Source: Cylindrotheca closterium (taxonomy: Eukaryota > Bacillariophyta > Bacillariophyceae > Bacillariales > Bacillariaceae). From it: 47,830 bases of DNA. Made by a program: the position numbers and the translations under genes. Position 1 is the stretch's first letter. Every line of letters begins with the position of its first letter. Location: NCBI GenBank assembly GCA_933822405.4, contig CAKOGP040000702.1, forward strand, positions 1-47,830, in the 5' to 3' direction. The notes under the pieces were generated by a model that did no database searches, was not told the origin of the DNA, and saw nothing but the letters and a program-made list of their open reading frames with translations. Below, piece by piece: positions 27,921-37,762 of the stretch.

Positions 27921-29753
27921 CTACCATCGCTGTGACTTCGGTATTCGAGGAGACATTCTTCTGGACTCCTTTTTGTGTGTGTTTTGATTCCTCGTTGCAA
28001 GAGGGCAATTCATTCGTCGACTTTCTGCCTCCTTTGCAAGACTAGGAGGGGCTCTACTGTCAGTTCTCAAAGTTTCATGCGAAATGTCTAGACTTGGATC
28101 TTCTAACCAGGACTGCAGAGCTTTTATCACTTCCATCTTCTCTGCATCGCTTAGATTCATATCTTCAATGCTGTTTAGAAATTTGTCAAGACTTTCGAGC
28201 TCTAGTTGCAGCCTTGTAGCGAGGAACGGGATGATAGATTTGATAGTTGCGCTGCTGTCATTCGCAACATCAATCTTTTGCTGTAGACACTCCCGAACAC
28301 GCATTACCACGTCCAGCTGTTCTGGTCGAATGGGTGGGTCATATTGCGGGTTCGTTGCCATTTCATTTTGAATGTGCTGCAGCAACCCTGGTAGACGAAT
28401 TTGTGTGGAAACGGTAGCATTTGAGTTGGAGGTCGCTTTATCGTCTTCATTGCTCTCTATCGAACCTGCCTTCCAAAAGTTATCAACTCCAGCGGCGAAG
28501 TCTTTTCGAATTTGCTTTGCTTTTTGGATCTTGGTGTTGATCCCAATCATCTCCGTTGTACCACTGGTTCTGAGACCATAATCGTTCACGTCTTTGAATG
28601 TCGCATCTTGACACGCCTTCAATTTGCCTTTGTACAATCGCTTCACACGCTTGATCCGTGATTGGCGATCGAGCAAGTCTCCACTGTCCAAATTTAATGG
28701 AAACTTTTTGGCTTTTGCGACAACGCCAAGAATGATCGCGGACTTCAGCCATTGGGACTTGCCCGCCACGCCGATTGGATCATAATACTCAATGACATCT
28801 CCTGCTTTTAGAGGTATCCTTTTTGATGCAGCGCGTTTATCTAGTCCATACAAGTCGAGATCATTGTCGCTATTTCCCTCGTCCGAGCTCTCACAATAAT
28901 GAGACAGCTTTCGATTCAAGGTTGCTTGTCGTGGTGTAGAGGGTTTGCTTTGCGTCTTGGTTGCTTTCTTTGTCGTGGATTTGGCCTTAGAAATGGAAGT
29001 TTCCTCTCTTTCTTGGACAGTTCTCCACATTTCACGTACTGCCAAAATTTCCGCTCTAAAGCCAACTTCATCATCCTTGAAATGCTTTTTCAAGTGTCTG
29101 ATGTACGTATCCATCCCGCTTTCTTTATTCTCCAAGGTGAGTGGGATGTATTCTTTCTCCTTGAGAAAAGCATGCCAGTGTGCTGTATCACTTTGATACC
29201 CAAGATATCGAACCATTATTTTGTCCCGTGAAGAATCTTGCATCAATCCGATTCTTTCGTCCGGCTTGCAAAGTCGGCAGGGGTACCAAGTATTCTCTTT
29301 GGCTCTCTTCTGTTTCGGAGCCTTGTGCCAACCAAGCTGATCAGCGCGATTTGTATCACCGAGTCCTGGGTACTTCAAACCCTTGATCAATTCTTGCGCT
29401 GTCAAACAGTGGAGGGAGGGAGAGTGCCAGATTGTGAGGGTGCTATTGTTGTCCACGGAGACGATCAGGACAGATCCCGCACAACGTCGAGCGCATGGTC
29501 ATACTTTACCTTTGGCTTCAATTTGTTCTTCTGACAACGCAGGTTTGCGGGAGATAGCTTGTTGTCTTGGTGCAGATGAATTGCTCTCTAAAGAGCTTTG
29601 ACTAAGCGATACAATGCTTGATGGAGAGTCAGTTTCGTGCTGCTTTGGCTTCTTCCTGGATTGGAAAACTGGATCTAACTTCAAGAGGTCACAGTCTGAG
29701 TCGTCACTACTATCAGCTGCGGCTTGGCGATAGTATTCCAGAGAATGTTCCAT
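27921..29753 (-). CDS. unknown basic protein with PWWP/Tudor-like segments (putative nuclear)
   Basis: 573 aa from two exons, 29753-29510 and 29398-27921 (111-nt intron, starting GTAAAG and ending ACAG, phase 1). The ATG at 29753 is the first in frame; the open frame extends upstream only to a TTG. Exon 1 is Ser/Asp-rich and polar (DSSDDSDCDLLKL, SRKKPKQ). Exon 2 first has a segment resembling a PWWP or Tudor barrel (NTWYPCRLCKPDERIGLM, then MVRYLGYQ, then HWHAFLKEKEYIPL). A basic linker follows, then a second barrel-like segment (KAGDVIEYYDPIGVAGKSQW to DRQSRIKRVKRLYKGKL) of a kind seen repeatedly in diatom proteins. The C-terminal 180 residues are helical with a basic tail (KKESRRMSPRIPKSQRW). 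The composition suggests a nuclear or chromatin protein (inference). It is divergent from TFIIF beta across a 306-bp spacer. Confidence 0.72.
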
Positions 29754-30059
29754 TTCTTTTGTCCAATCGTAGGTACCGGTAGATATTGGGCTGTTTGTCA
29801 AAAGGGTGTCAGACGCAGTACTGTAGAGGTGCGAGTACTGTAGTGAGTAGCGAGAGGAACTGTACAATAGAAGAATGGCGATGCCAGCTTCCAGTTCAAT
29901 AAAAGTTTGCGCCAAAAATTATTGAAAGTCAAATCTCATCCCCCGTTTTGAAACCAAAAATGAACCCCAACAAAAAAATATTATGGGATTGAAAATCACG
30001 ATGTTATCGTTTGCTGCTGCATCAGCACCAGTGCAATCACAAAGCAAAATAGTATCATA
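29754..30059. promoter_or_regulatory. bidirectional promoter, unknown nuclear protein (-) / TFIIF beta (+)
   Basis: This 306-bp divergent spacer contains a TACCGGTA octamer at 29774-29781, close to the minus-strand start, and an A-rich run before the plus-strand ATG. No gene is supported within it. Confidence 0.45.
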
Positions 30060-30869
30060 ATGTCAGATGATAAGGTTACCGCAGATAGCTACGGAAAAGT
30101 TGAAGTCACCGAGCACAACACGGAATGCTGGATGCTTCGCATTCCACCTGTATTATCCTCTGCTTGGGATGATGCCCCAGAAGGCACTGTCTTGGGAGAA
30201 CTTGTATTTCGAAAGGGTGGAAAGATTCCTGGGAGACCGGCAATTAAACCAGGACTAGATGTTGTCTTAGATCCCAACATTGCGACGAAATTGCCCCAGC
30301 AGTATTCGCTGCAAGCGATGACCAAGAAGCTACCTGTCTTGCATCCTTTCACTCGGCATCCCAATGGCAGTGTCGCAATTCATGGAAAAGTGACACGAAC
30401 TGGTAATCTCCAAGTGAAGCAGGATGCAAACTATCGGCAACTCTGTAAGGATAGAATTTTGAAAGGCACCGTCCACAAATCCCGATTTGTCAAACCCATT
30501 GAAGCCAATCAGGTCGTTCATCAGTCCAAGAAACGGGCAGCCGGTGGTGGGGCTGCAGCTGGCGGAAATGGTTTTGGTGATGCCGTTCATCAATTTGGAA
30601 AGCGAATGATAGAAGCACAAAATACAACGCAGCAAACCAAGAAAGCAAGATTTACGGCGGATCAGCCGACCAAGTCCATTATTTTCGAACTCTTCGAGCA
30701 ACAACAATTCTGGGCTGCAAAAGACCTCAAAGCAGCATCTGGGGGTCGATCGGATAATGAGATCCGAGAAGTGCTCAGAGAAATTGCGGACTACCATCGA
30801 AGCGGTGATCACAAGACACTATGGGAACTAAAAAAGGAGTTTCAGAACAAGAGCAAATCGGATGCGTGA
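30060..30869 (+). CDS. GTF2F2: general transcription factor TFIIF, beta subunit (RAP30/Tfg2)
   Basis: 269 aa, single exon. TFIIF escorts RNA polymerase II into the preinitiation complex; the beta subunit dimerises with alpha through its N-terminal barrel and binds DNA through a C-terminal winged helix. Seen: N-terminal beta-rich domain (VLGELVFRKGG, then QQYSLQAMTK and GSVAIHGKVTRTGNLQVK), a central conserved YRQLCKDRILK segment, a Gly/Ala-rich linker (about 165-178), and the winged helix at about 205-262 (IIFELFEQQQFWAAKDL, then NEIREVLREIADYHR and HKTLWELKKEF), which matches the family closely. Length is close to human RAP30 (249 aa). Nuclear. High confidence. Confidence 0.93.
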   Translation: MSDDKVTADSYGKVEVTEHNTECWMLRIPPVLSSAWDDAPEGTVLGELVFRKGGKIPGRPAIKPGLDVVLDPNIATKLPQQYSLQAMTKKLPVLHPFTRHPNGSVAIHGKVTRTGNLQVKQDANYRQLCKDRILKGTVHKSRFVKPIEANQVVHQSKKRAAGGGAAAGGNGFGDAVHQFGKRMIEAQNTTQQTKKARFTADQPTKSIIFELFEQQQFWAAKDLKAASGGRSDNEIREVLREIADYHRSGDHKTLWELKKEFQNKSKSDA

Positions 30870-31292
30870 TGCATCCGTTAGCAATTTCAAGCCAGGGATT
30901 GTTCCTGTTTGATGTTTTCAGTATTAAAGGGTGCTATTAATAACCTCTTCCCTCTTTTTTCAAGAACATAGACCCCATGCCTATGCATGCGTCACATACT
31001 GCAATAGATTTCAAATTTGTTGGTTGGTTGATATTCGTGATTCATCATAACGCAGCTCTCTCAACATTTCGCCGTGAAGCTGTAGGCTTTGTTTATGAGT
31101 ATGCGAGAAGCGTCCTATCTGTTGTGTAATGAAAGGAGTCAACCCAAGGTTCGGGGGGTGGATCTACTTTCTTGAATACCATATCGGTGGGTACTGGTAC
31201 ACATTCAACATATTACACAATGCCAAATTTCCCGGGACTGACATTTTTCTGTTTGAAAAAAAATGACAAACTTTCGTGGTAACACTTTAAGC
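30870..31292. promoter_or_regulatory. intergenic spacer, TFIIF beta 3' / Tubby-like 5'
   Basis: No gene supported. It has short poly-pyrimidine runs (CCCTCTTTTTTC near 30950) and an A-run immediately before the ATG at 31263. Another in-frame ATG at 31293 is preferred as the start of the next gene. Confidence 0.35.
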
Positions 31293-32708
31293 ATGGGACA
31301 GGCGCCCTCTAGCTATACTGAAGGTGCAGAGAGAGACGACTTGAGGAAGAATTTCCTCAAGACGCATCGTCCCGAGCAAGAAGCCAAATGGATTCTGGAC
31401 AGATCTGAAGTGGGTGCGGCTTTGATGTATCAAGCTGACGAAATCATGAAATTGAAAGGGATGTCGTGTGATGAAATCTATGAAGGAAATAAAAGAAACG
31501 ACTTTCAAAGGACTGACAGTGGACTTCTTCTTGGTACCACGTCGTCTGTAGTCTCCAATATTTTCTCAGATACAACGACAGCTACTGACACAACACTGCC
31601 GACAAAAAATAATATCAAGAGATACCACCCTCGGGCAAACAGCACAAATGAAATGAATCCCTATGGAGACGAACGCGACGAAGATGATTTAGTTATTATG
31701 CCAATGTCAGATATGTTGTCACCGTCAAGCAGCAAACTCCCACAATTACCTACTGCTGAAAGAACAGATGGCATTTTCAACATATATTCCAAACTCGTCA
31801 GCGCCTGTGCTCAGCCAAAGGAAGAGTGGCAGCTGAGGCGAGAAGAGCTAATGACTGTACTACACCTCAGAATGAAAGCTTATCTTGGGCGATACTTTCT
31901 CGATCGCTTTTTGCCAATGTTTCCGAGTTTTGGATCGACTCTTGTTGAACCATCTCGTCCGCGGCAACATGACCCAGAAGATACGGATGCTTCGGACGGA
32001 CTCACTTTCAATGCATTTGAGCCAGCATCTCCCTTGAATTATATATATCATTCAATACCCAATTCACCATTCATGGATCTCGGGTTTACGGGGAGCTTGA
32101 ATTTGGTTTCTCGTTCAACCACGCCTTCGAGGGCATTCCTAACGGAACACCAAAAGAACCCAAGTCACTACATTGTTCTTGTGAATCGAAGGTCGGGTGT
32201 CCCCATTGCCGTATGCGCAAGGAAAATGGGGTCAGGCAAACCACCAGTAGTTCGAATCTATGCAACAAGGCGTCGGGTATTTGGGCAACTGGCTGCAGCG
32301 TCAACAGAAAAACTTGGATTAGATTGGAGTGAAAACTTACCGTTGTACCCATGGGCGGAAATTGTGACAGAAACAATGTACCCGAACCCGTTGACTTTCT
32401 CCATTTATATGTCGGCAGGATCAGATGGGAGATTTGCTGCAAAACCGAGCTACGAGGCTCACCTTGCCATCGACCCAGAGCCTGTTGTCAAGCTATCCGG
32501 AAAGACTGATGCAGAAAGGCAACCATCTGGAAGTGCGTTGATTTCATTGCGGATCGTAGATGGGGAAAATGGAAGGAGCAAGGTTCAGTTCAGTATTGAT
32601 GTAGCTCAAGGAATCGACCCTGCACTAGTGCTGTGCTTTGCAGCAGTCTTGGACGAGATATTGGAGGTATCAATGTTCTTACAATGCCAAGCCCGTTCAG
32701 CTCATTAG
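31293..32708 (+). CDS. Tubby/LURP-one superfamily-like protein with N-myristoylation motif
   Basis: 471 aa from 31293; an ATG ten codons upstream (31263) would give 481 aa. I prefer 31293 because it opens MGQAPSSY, a textbook N-myristoylation motif (Gly2, Ser6). The first 180 residues are polar and disordered, with an Asp/Glu patch. From about 270 to 470 the sequence alternates strands: SHYIVLVNRRSGVPIAVCAR, VVRIYATRRRV, LYPWAEIV, FSIYMSAGSDGRF, ALISLRIVD, VQFSIDVAQGIDPALVLCFAAVLDEIL. The final strand-helix pair (GIDPALVLCFAAVLDEI) is like the buried C-terminal helix of the Tubby/LURP-one/scramblase fold. A membrane-bound, phosphoinositide- or lipid-binding role is plausible but inferred. Single exon. 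Confidence 0.68.
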   Translation: MGQAPSSYTEGAERDDLRKNFLKTHRPEQEAKWILDRSEVGAALMYQADEIMKLKGMSCDEIYEGNKRNDFQRTDSGLLLGTTSSVVSNIFSDTTTATDTTLPTKNNIKRYHPRANSTNEMNPYGDERDEDDLVIMPMSDMLSPSSSKLPQLPTAERTDGIFNIYSKLVSACAQPKEEWQLRREELMTVLHLRMKAYLGRYFLDRFLPMFPSFGSTLVEPSRPRQHDPEDTDASDGLTFNAFEPASPLNYIYHSIPNSPFMDLGFTGSLNLVSRSTTPSRAFLTEHQKNPSHYIVLVNRRSGVPIAVCARKMGSGKPPVVRIYATRRRVFGQLAAASTEKLGLDWSENLPLYPWAEIVTETMYPNPLTFSIYMSAGSDGRFAAKPSYEAHLAIDPEPVVKLSGKTDAERQPSGSALISLRIVDGENGRSKVQFSIDVAQGIDPALVLCFAAVLDEILEVSMFLQCQARSAH

Positions 32709-33705
32709 ATTAAAGAAACGAATATGGTACACCTTGTACCTGCAGGTTCTTAGTTGGTAGCGATTGCTGACATATTTTCCAGTAGTCAAGATGCACTACG
32801 TTACAGTCTTGCAGTATGCTGTACTCTGTGCTGTTTTGGCGTCTTGCGATGGTGCTGATCGACAATACTGTTTGTTGATGTGCCGCAGTTCTTCGCTGCT
32901 TTGCACTTCTGAGCCATTTTACTTCCAAATTCGAAATCAACTAATAAACCAACGTCTTCAACTGAAAGTACGATGGTCCATTCTCACATCCTTGCCTTTT
33001 TTTTAAATCCAAAGGTTATATAAATATTTGCTACAGTGGTCCTACCGGTAGCTAGATGTTTAGAGGAACAAGCACTATTTGTATTATAAAGCATAGTTTG
33101 GCCTAGGAACCCACTGTCCCAATAAAGACAGCCAGTTGTCAGATGCAACCATGACAAGACCAGCCTTAGAAATCTTCTGTTCTCGATGTCACCTGAGTTG
33201 TCCGACAACCCATTGTTTATGGAAAATCATGTGAGCTTTAGCAAACTAAAAACCATTTCAAGACATTTATCCATGCCTAGGGTCGGAAGTGATCAACGAC
33301 GAGCTAATGTACAGTGTGCAGTTTCAATTTCATCCGCCGGAGCCACCCTGAGCACAACTGCAATGTACATCGGGTATAGACCCTAAAGAATTTCACAAAT
33401 GTCCCTTCGAAACAATAGTTCAAAACGTCATTCTAATTCGCTTTTGGCTTTGCTGCCGCCACATCAGATGATTCGAATTCACGATTGCGGGCAGCAGCAA
33501 AAACTTGGAGCGTAGAAAATGTGACATTCGGAGAAAAACATGGCGATCCGGTATCCAACAGGCCCTAAGCAGTCACAGGAGCAGAAGGCGAGAGAATCGG
33601 TGTGGTTGGTAACTTTGTATTTATGTTGGGGTGAGACATTGGTCATTTTGGGGTCGCGCAGGGCATAAAAAAACTTCAAGAGTCCAAATAAATGCTATTG
33701 AATTC
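32709..33705. other. 1-kb intergenic stretch, no supported gene
   Basis: No credible gene. A plus frame at 32791-33006 could code a short Cys-containing peptide with a hydrophobic start (MHYVTVLQYAVLCAVLASCDG), but it lacks family signs. It contains a TACCGGTA octamer at 33043-33050 inside TCCTACCGGTAGCT, a 14-mer repeated exactly near 36194. The right 100 bp may be the 5' UTR of the TPR gene, since the frame stays open upstream of its first ATG. Confidence 0.4.
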
Positions 33706-36027
33706 ATGAGAAGGAGTCATCCAAACTCAGATCACTTCACGATTACAAACACGACGGGATTGCCAAATCTCAGTTCCACGCACAACAAAACTCATTCAAG
33801 ATTGCAAACTGAAAAAACTAAAATCATGCAAAACGACACACCTTCGATGACAACTCATGTTCCACTTGAGGTTTCACCAGTAGAAAGATTGCCAGCATGC
33901 GGGCATTTCGATGATCCCCTTGTTTCGCTCTCTTTCCTGAACAACCAAGGTGTTTATTACCTCCAGAAGGCAGATTTCAAGAAATCCATTGGTAGCTTTC
34001 AACATGCACTTCAATTACTTGGTCAACGATTTGATCCAGTTCGTATTGCAGCCCTGGGTTGTCAAGATGATTCGTGCTCTGACCCAGCCTGTGATAGCAA
34101 AACTTGTGATTGCGGAGTATCGAGAGACAGCTACATTTACCAACGTCGAGAATATGATGAAGGCATGCACCACTTCGGTGAACCCATCCAAATGGACATG
34201 GAAACTCTTTCTTCCATATCGTCGAATGATGAAGCAGCTATTGTTGTCTTTTACAACATCGGACAGCTCTGCTTGCTACGGCACAAGGATGAAGAGGCCA
34301 CGGAGTGCTTTGCAAGAGCACTATACCTCGCTCGGTCATGCACACGAGACTCACCTGTGAGTCCAGTTGCCATCCTTCACAATATCGGATACATCCAGTA
34401 TCGCAACATTGAGCTAGAAAAAGCCCTATCAACCTTCCGAGATGCTCTTCAAGCATTCCGTCCTACATCACACAAGCTCGACTACGCAGCAACTTTGAAC
34501 TGCCTTGGAGTCCTATATTTTCACTTACCCAAGGCTGACACTAACAGTGCAATGGAAAACTACTCAAACGCACTCTCGATTCGAAGACAGTTCTACGGAA
34601 ACGAACATAAAGACGTTGGAACCACTCTCAACAATATCGGCCGGGTCCACTATATTAAAGGCGAGTATGATCTCGCTTTGGTGCACTATCTAGAGGCATT
34701 ACGCATCCGACGTTCGCTGCTTGGCAAGAACCATTTGGATGTTGCTGCTACATTGTACAACGCCGGTCAGACTTTCCATCAGAAAGGGGATCTATCGAAA
34801 GCTCTGAAGTATTACAAGGAGTTCATGAGAATCACAGTTCCGAAGCTAGGGCAAAATCATCGTGATGTTGCCATCATGCTCAAGTGCATGGCACAAATTT
34901 ACCATGAACAACGAGAATATGAAAAAGCTCTAACTTTATATGGTGAGGCACTCAGTGTTGGGCGAGCTGCTCTTGGCATGCATGCCGAGGTTGCTTCCAC
35001 ACTCAACAAGATGGGAAATTTGTTTTATGAGCGTGGTGACTTTGACGCAGCATTGGAAAAGTACCAAGAGGGCCTGTCAGTTGAAAGAGCGGTACTACAC
35101 TCTCTGCATCCCAATATCACTGTCACACTGACTAACATTGGTCAAATTCACAAGCAAAGGGGTGAATATAGTGCAGCATTGAAATTGTAAGTTCGTGTTG
35201 GCTTTGTGTGAAGCACCCCCGAGTATATTGCCACAGTTCACTCATTTCAGTTTCGAATCGTCGATATTAACAGGTACAAAGAGGCGCTTGATATTCAAGT
35301 GAAATCGTTGGGTGAGACCCACCCAAGTGTTGCTGTCACACTCTCTAATATGGGGCTTATCCACTACCAGAACAAATCGTACTCGAAGAGTCTCGACATC
35401 TACCAGGAAGCATTGCGCATCAGACGTGATGCATTTGGCGAAGACCACTTGGATGTTGCATCCTCATTGAATTCGATCGGGCTCGTTCTCTTCAAGCTAG
35501 GTCTCCACCAAATGGCTATGCAAAGCTTCTTGGAAAGTCTGAGAATTCGAAGATCGTTGCTTGGTGATGCTCATCGGGATGTTGCAATCATTCTTTACAA
35601 CATTGCCACCATCCATTTGGAACGCGGTGATGAAGAAGAAGCGATGAAGTGCTACAAGGAAACCCTAAGAGTAGAGAGAGCAGCTCTGGGGCCTGACCAT
35701 TCAGATGTTGTCCTTACACTCCAATACACAGCTCAAGTCCATCGTCAACGTGGAGAGCTTGAAGAAGCTTTGGATTGCTACAACGAGGTTCTCAGGATAC
35801 AAAGAAAGAACTCCACTGAGAGCGCGGATGCCGCAATTGCCCGCACTCTAAATAACATTGCGAATGTTTACCTCCAACAAGGGAGTGCCAAGCAAGTCGT
35901 GTCTACTATGTCAGAGGCAACAAGGATCATGAAGCAAACAGGTGAAAATCCGGATGAGCTTCGACTTACTGGGTTCCACAAGTATGGATTTGCTGTTTTG
36001 TTCCCTGAAAACGCAGCTGCAGCCTAG
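33706..36027 (+). CDS. kinesin-light-chain-like tetratricopeptide (TPR) protein
   Basis: 744 aa from two exons, 33706-35186 and 35274-36027 (87-nt intron, starting GTAAGT and ending ACAG, phase 2, inside a TPR). A downstream ATG at 33826 (MQNDTPSMTTH) is an alternative start. After about 100 polar residues come around a dozen TPR units of 42 residues with the kinesin-light-chain pattern (VAxTLNNIGxxHxxxGxYDxALxxYxEALxIRRxxLGxxHxDVA). An acidic/Cys-containing insert (CQDDSCSDPACDSKTCDCG, about 143-161) interrupts the first repeats and looks metal-binding-like, though I cannot assign it. Such diatom TPR proteins are numerous; they are protein-binding scaffolds and are not necessarily kinesin partners. 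No catalytic domain. The C-terminus is short (FPENAAAA). Confidence 0.88.
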
Positions 36028-36382
36028 TAGGGCTAAGAAATATTTTAAAATTTTTGTCCCAATTTTCGTAATTCGAATTTGCAGTCACATCCACCGACTG
36101 CTGCACGGTACCATTACCAGGTATAGTAAAAACAAAGATTTCGGTCATTACCGGTGCTGCATATCTTGCTGTTTATTTCTAGTACGAGTATCATCCTACC
36201 GGTAGCTGCACATTGAGCTATTCCGGGGGGGGATTGACTCTCAGTATTGAATACTGTACCGGGTAACCCGGTACAGAAGTCAATGATCAAATGAGTCAAT
36301 TTTACAATGTCTGTCTGTGCGTGTGACCGACAACAGAGTGTCAAACCAGTCAATGAAAACTCATTTTTTTAGAAAACTGACC
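36028..36382. promoter_or_regulatory. spacer upstream of SSF1 with overlapping palindromes
   Basis: No gene. It holds TACCGGTA at 36197-36204 in the same 14-mer context as 33041-33054, a G-run (GGGGGGG, near 36225), and two overlapping palindromes at 36242-36276, listed separately. It likely serves as the SSF1 promoter. Confidence 0.45.
36242..36276. repeat. overlapping perfect palindromes (CAGTATT-G-AATACTG and CTGTACCGGGT-A-ACCCGGTACAG)
   Basis: The first has 7-bp arms (36242-36256) and the second 11-bp arms around a single A (36254-36276); they share the bases CTG. Both are exact. They lie 106 bp before the SSF1 start. They could form a cruciform or bind a dimeric regulator; no function is shown. 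Confidence 0.85.
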
Positions 36383-37743
36383 ATGCCAAAGCGAGGACGA
36401 AAGCGAAAAAAAAACCGCACTCACACTGGGGATGTAGACAATGCATTGTTGAGTGCCGAAGAGGCAAAAATACCGAAGTCACTCGTGGTACGATATCGCG
36501 AAAGGCGAACCTGTTTTTTATGTTCCAAAAATCTTACACAACTTTCACTTTAAAGATTCGACGCGGAAAATGTGATCCTCATGTATCTGATTTGGTTCAA
36601 GACATTCGGAAGGTAATGATGCCATACACCGCCTCGAATTTCAAGGAGGATGCAAACTACCGAAAGCTTACACTTAACAAATACTCCCAGCATGTTTGCC
36701 TGCCGCTTGGAATTTCGCACATGCTTGCTTTTTCGCAAAACAAGGAGAAGTTGAACCTTCGAATTGGAAAGACTCCCCAAGGACCAACGTTGACTTTCCG
36801 AGTACACCAGTTTTCCTTAGCAAAGCATGTCCAAAAACTTCAGAGGCGTCCCGTGAATACCAATACTCTGGCCTCGAACCCTCCGATTGTCGTTACCAAC
36901 AATTTCGGAGATGCTACAGCTCCTCCACAAGTCAAACTCATGCGAATTACGTTTCAAAACATGTTCCCAGCTATCAATGTTTCAAATGTAAAGCTAAAAG
37001 AGTGTAGAAGGGTGGTTCTTTTCCACTTGATCGAAGATGAAAACGATGGCCAAAGAGTTGAAGTTCGTCACTATGCCATCAAAGCAACTCCAGTCGGCGT
37101 CAACCGGAAAGTGAGAAGGTTGATTCAGACGAAGATCCCAAACTTGAATAAAGTTCAAGACATTGCTGATTACATTGCAGGGAGTGGGCATGCTGCGACT
37201 AGTGTCGACGCCGCCAGCGATTCCGAAGCAGAAGATAACAGTGCTGTTGTGGAGTTAGCTCAAAACTATACGGGCCGGGGGAACAGGGGTCAGTCCAAAT
37301 CGGCGCTAAAACTCGTAGAGTTGGGCCCCAGAATGGCTATTCAATTGATCAAGGTTGAACAAGGTTTGGGAGAGGGCAACATCATGTTTCATGCGTTTGT
37401 CCACAAGACGCCAGAGGAAGCGAAAGAAATTCAAGAGAGCCAAGAGAAAGAGTCAAGACTCAAGCGTGAACGACGCGAACAACAAGAACGAAATGTCGAG
37501 ACGAAAAGAAAGGGCAAAGAAGAGAAAAGAGAAGCCAAGCGACAAAGGAAGAAAGAGCGAGAAGAGGCTGCCTTGGATGAATTGCGAAAGAAGGAAGAAG
37601 AGGAACTTGAAGACGATAACGAGGATGATGCAGATATCGACGACTTGCTTGCAGAATATACGAAAAAAGATAGTGATGCACCTGGTCGTTATGGCGGTAA
37701 TGTTGATGACGAAGAAGAGGAAGCCAACGACGACAGTGACTAG
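36383..37743 (+). CDS. SSF1: SSF1/Peter Pan (PPAN) ribosome-biogenesis protein, Brix domain
   Basis: 430 aa from two exons, 36383-36487 and 36556-37743 (68-nt intron, starting GTACG and ending AAAG, phase 0). The join restores IPKSLVIRRGKCDPHVSDL, the family's opening strand; a read-through of the intron would destroy it. SSF1 works in the nucleolus in 27S pre-rRNA processing and 60S subunit assembly. Seen: basic nucleolar start (MPKRGRKRKKNR), Brix domain at about 28-300 with DLVQDIRKVMMPYTASNFKE, MLAFSQNKEKLNLRIGKTPQGPTLTF and the late family signature LVELGPRMAIQLIKVEQGL; then a Lys/Arg/Glu coiled coil (about 310-385) and a very acidic end (EDDNEDDADIDDLL, DDEEEEANDDSD). Its 3' end is only 19 bp from the convergent gene on the other strand. 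Confidence 0.92.
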
Positions 37744-37762
37744 TGATGACTCTTCAATTTCT

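Noticed and set aside
32791..33006. Short secreted Cys-containing peptide
   Set aside because: It has a hydrophobic start but ends in a frame with no conserved Cys spacing. The signal could arise by chance in a 1-kb spacer.
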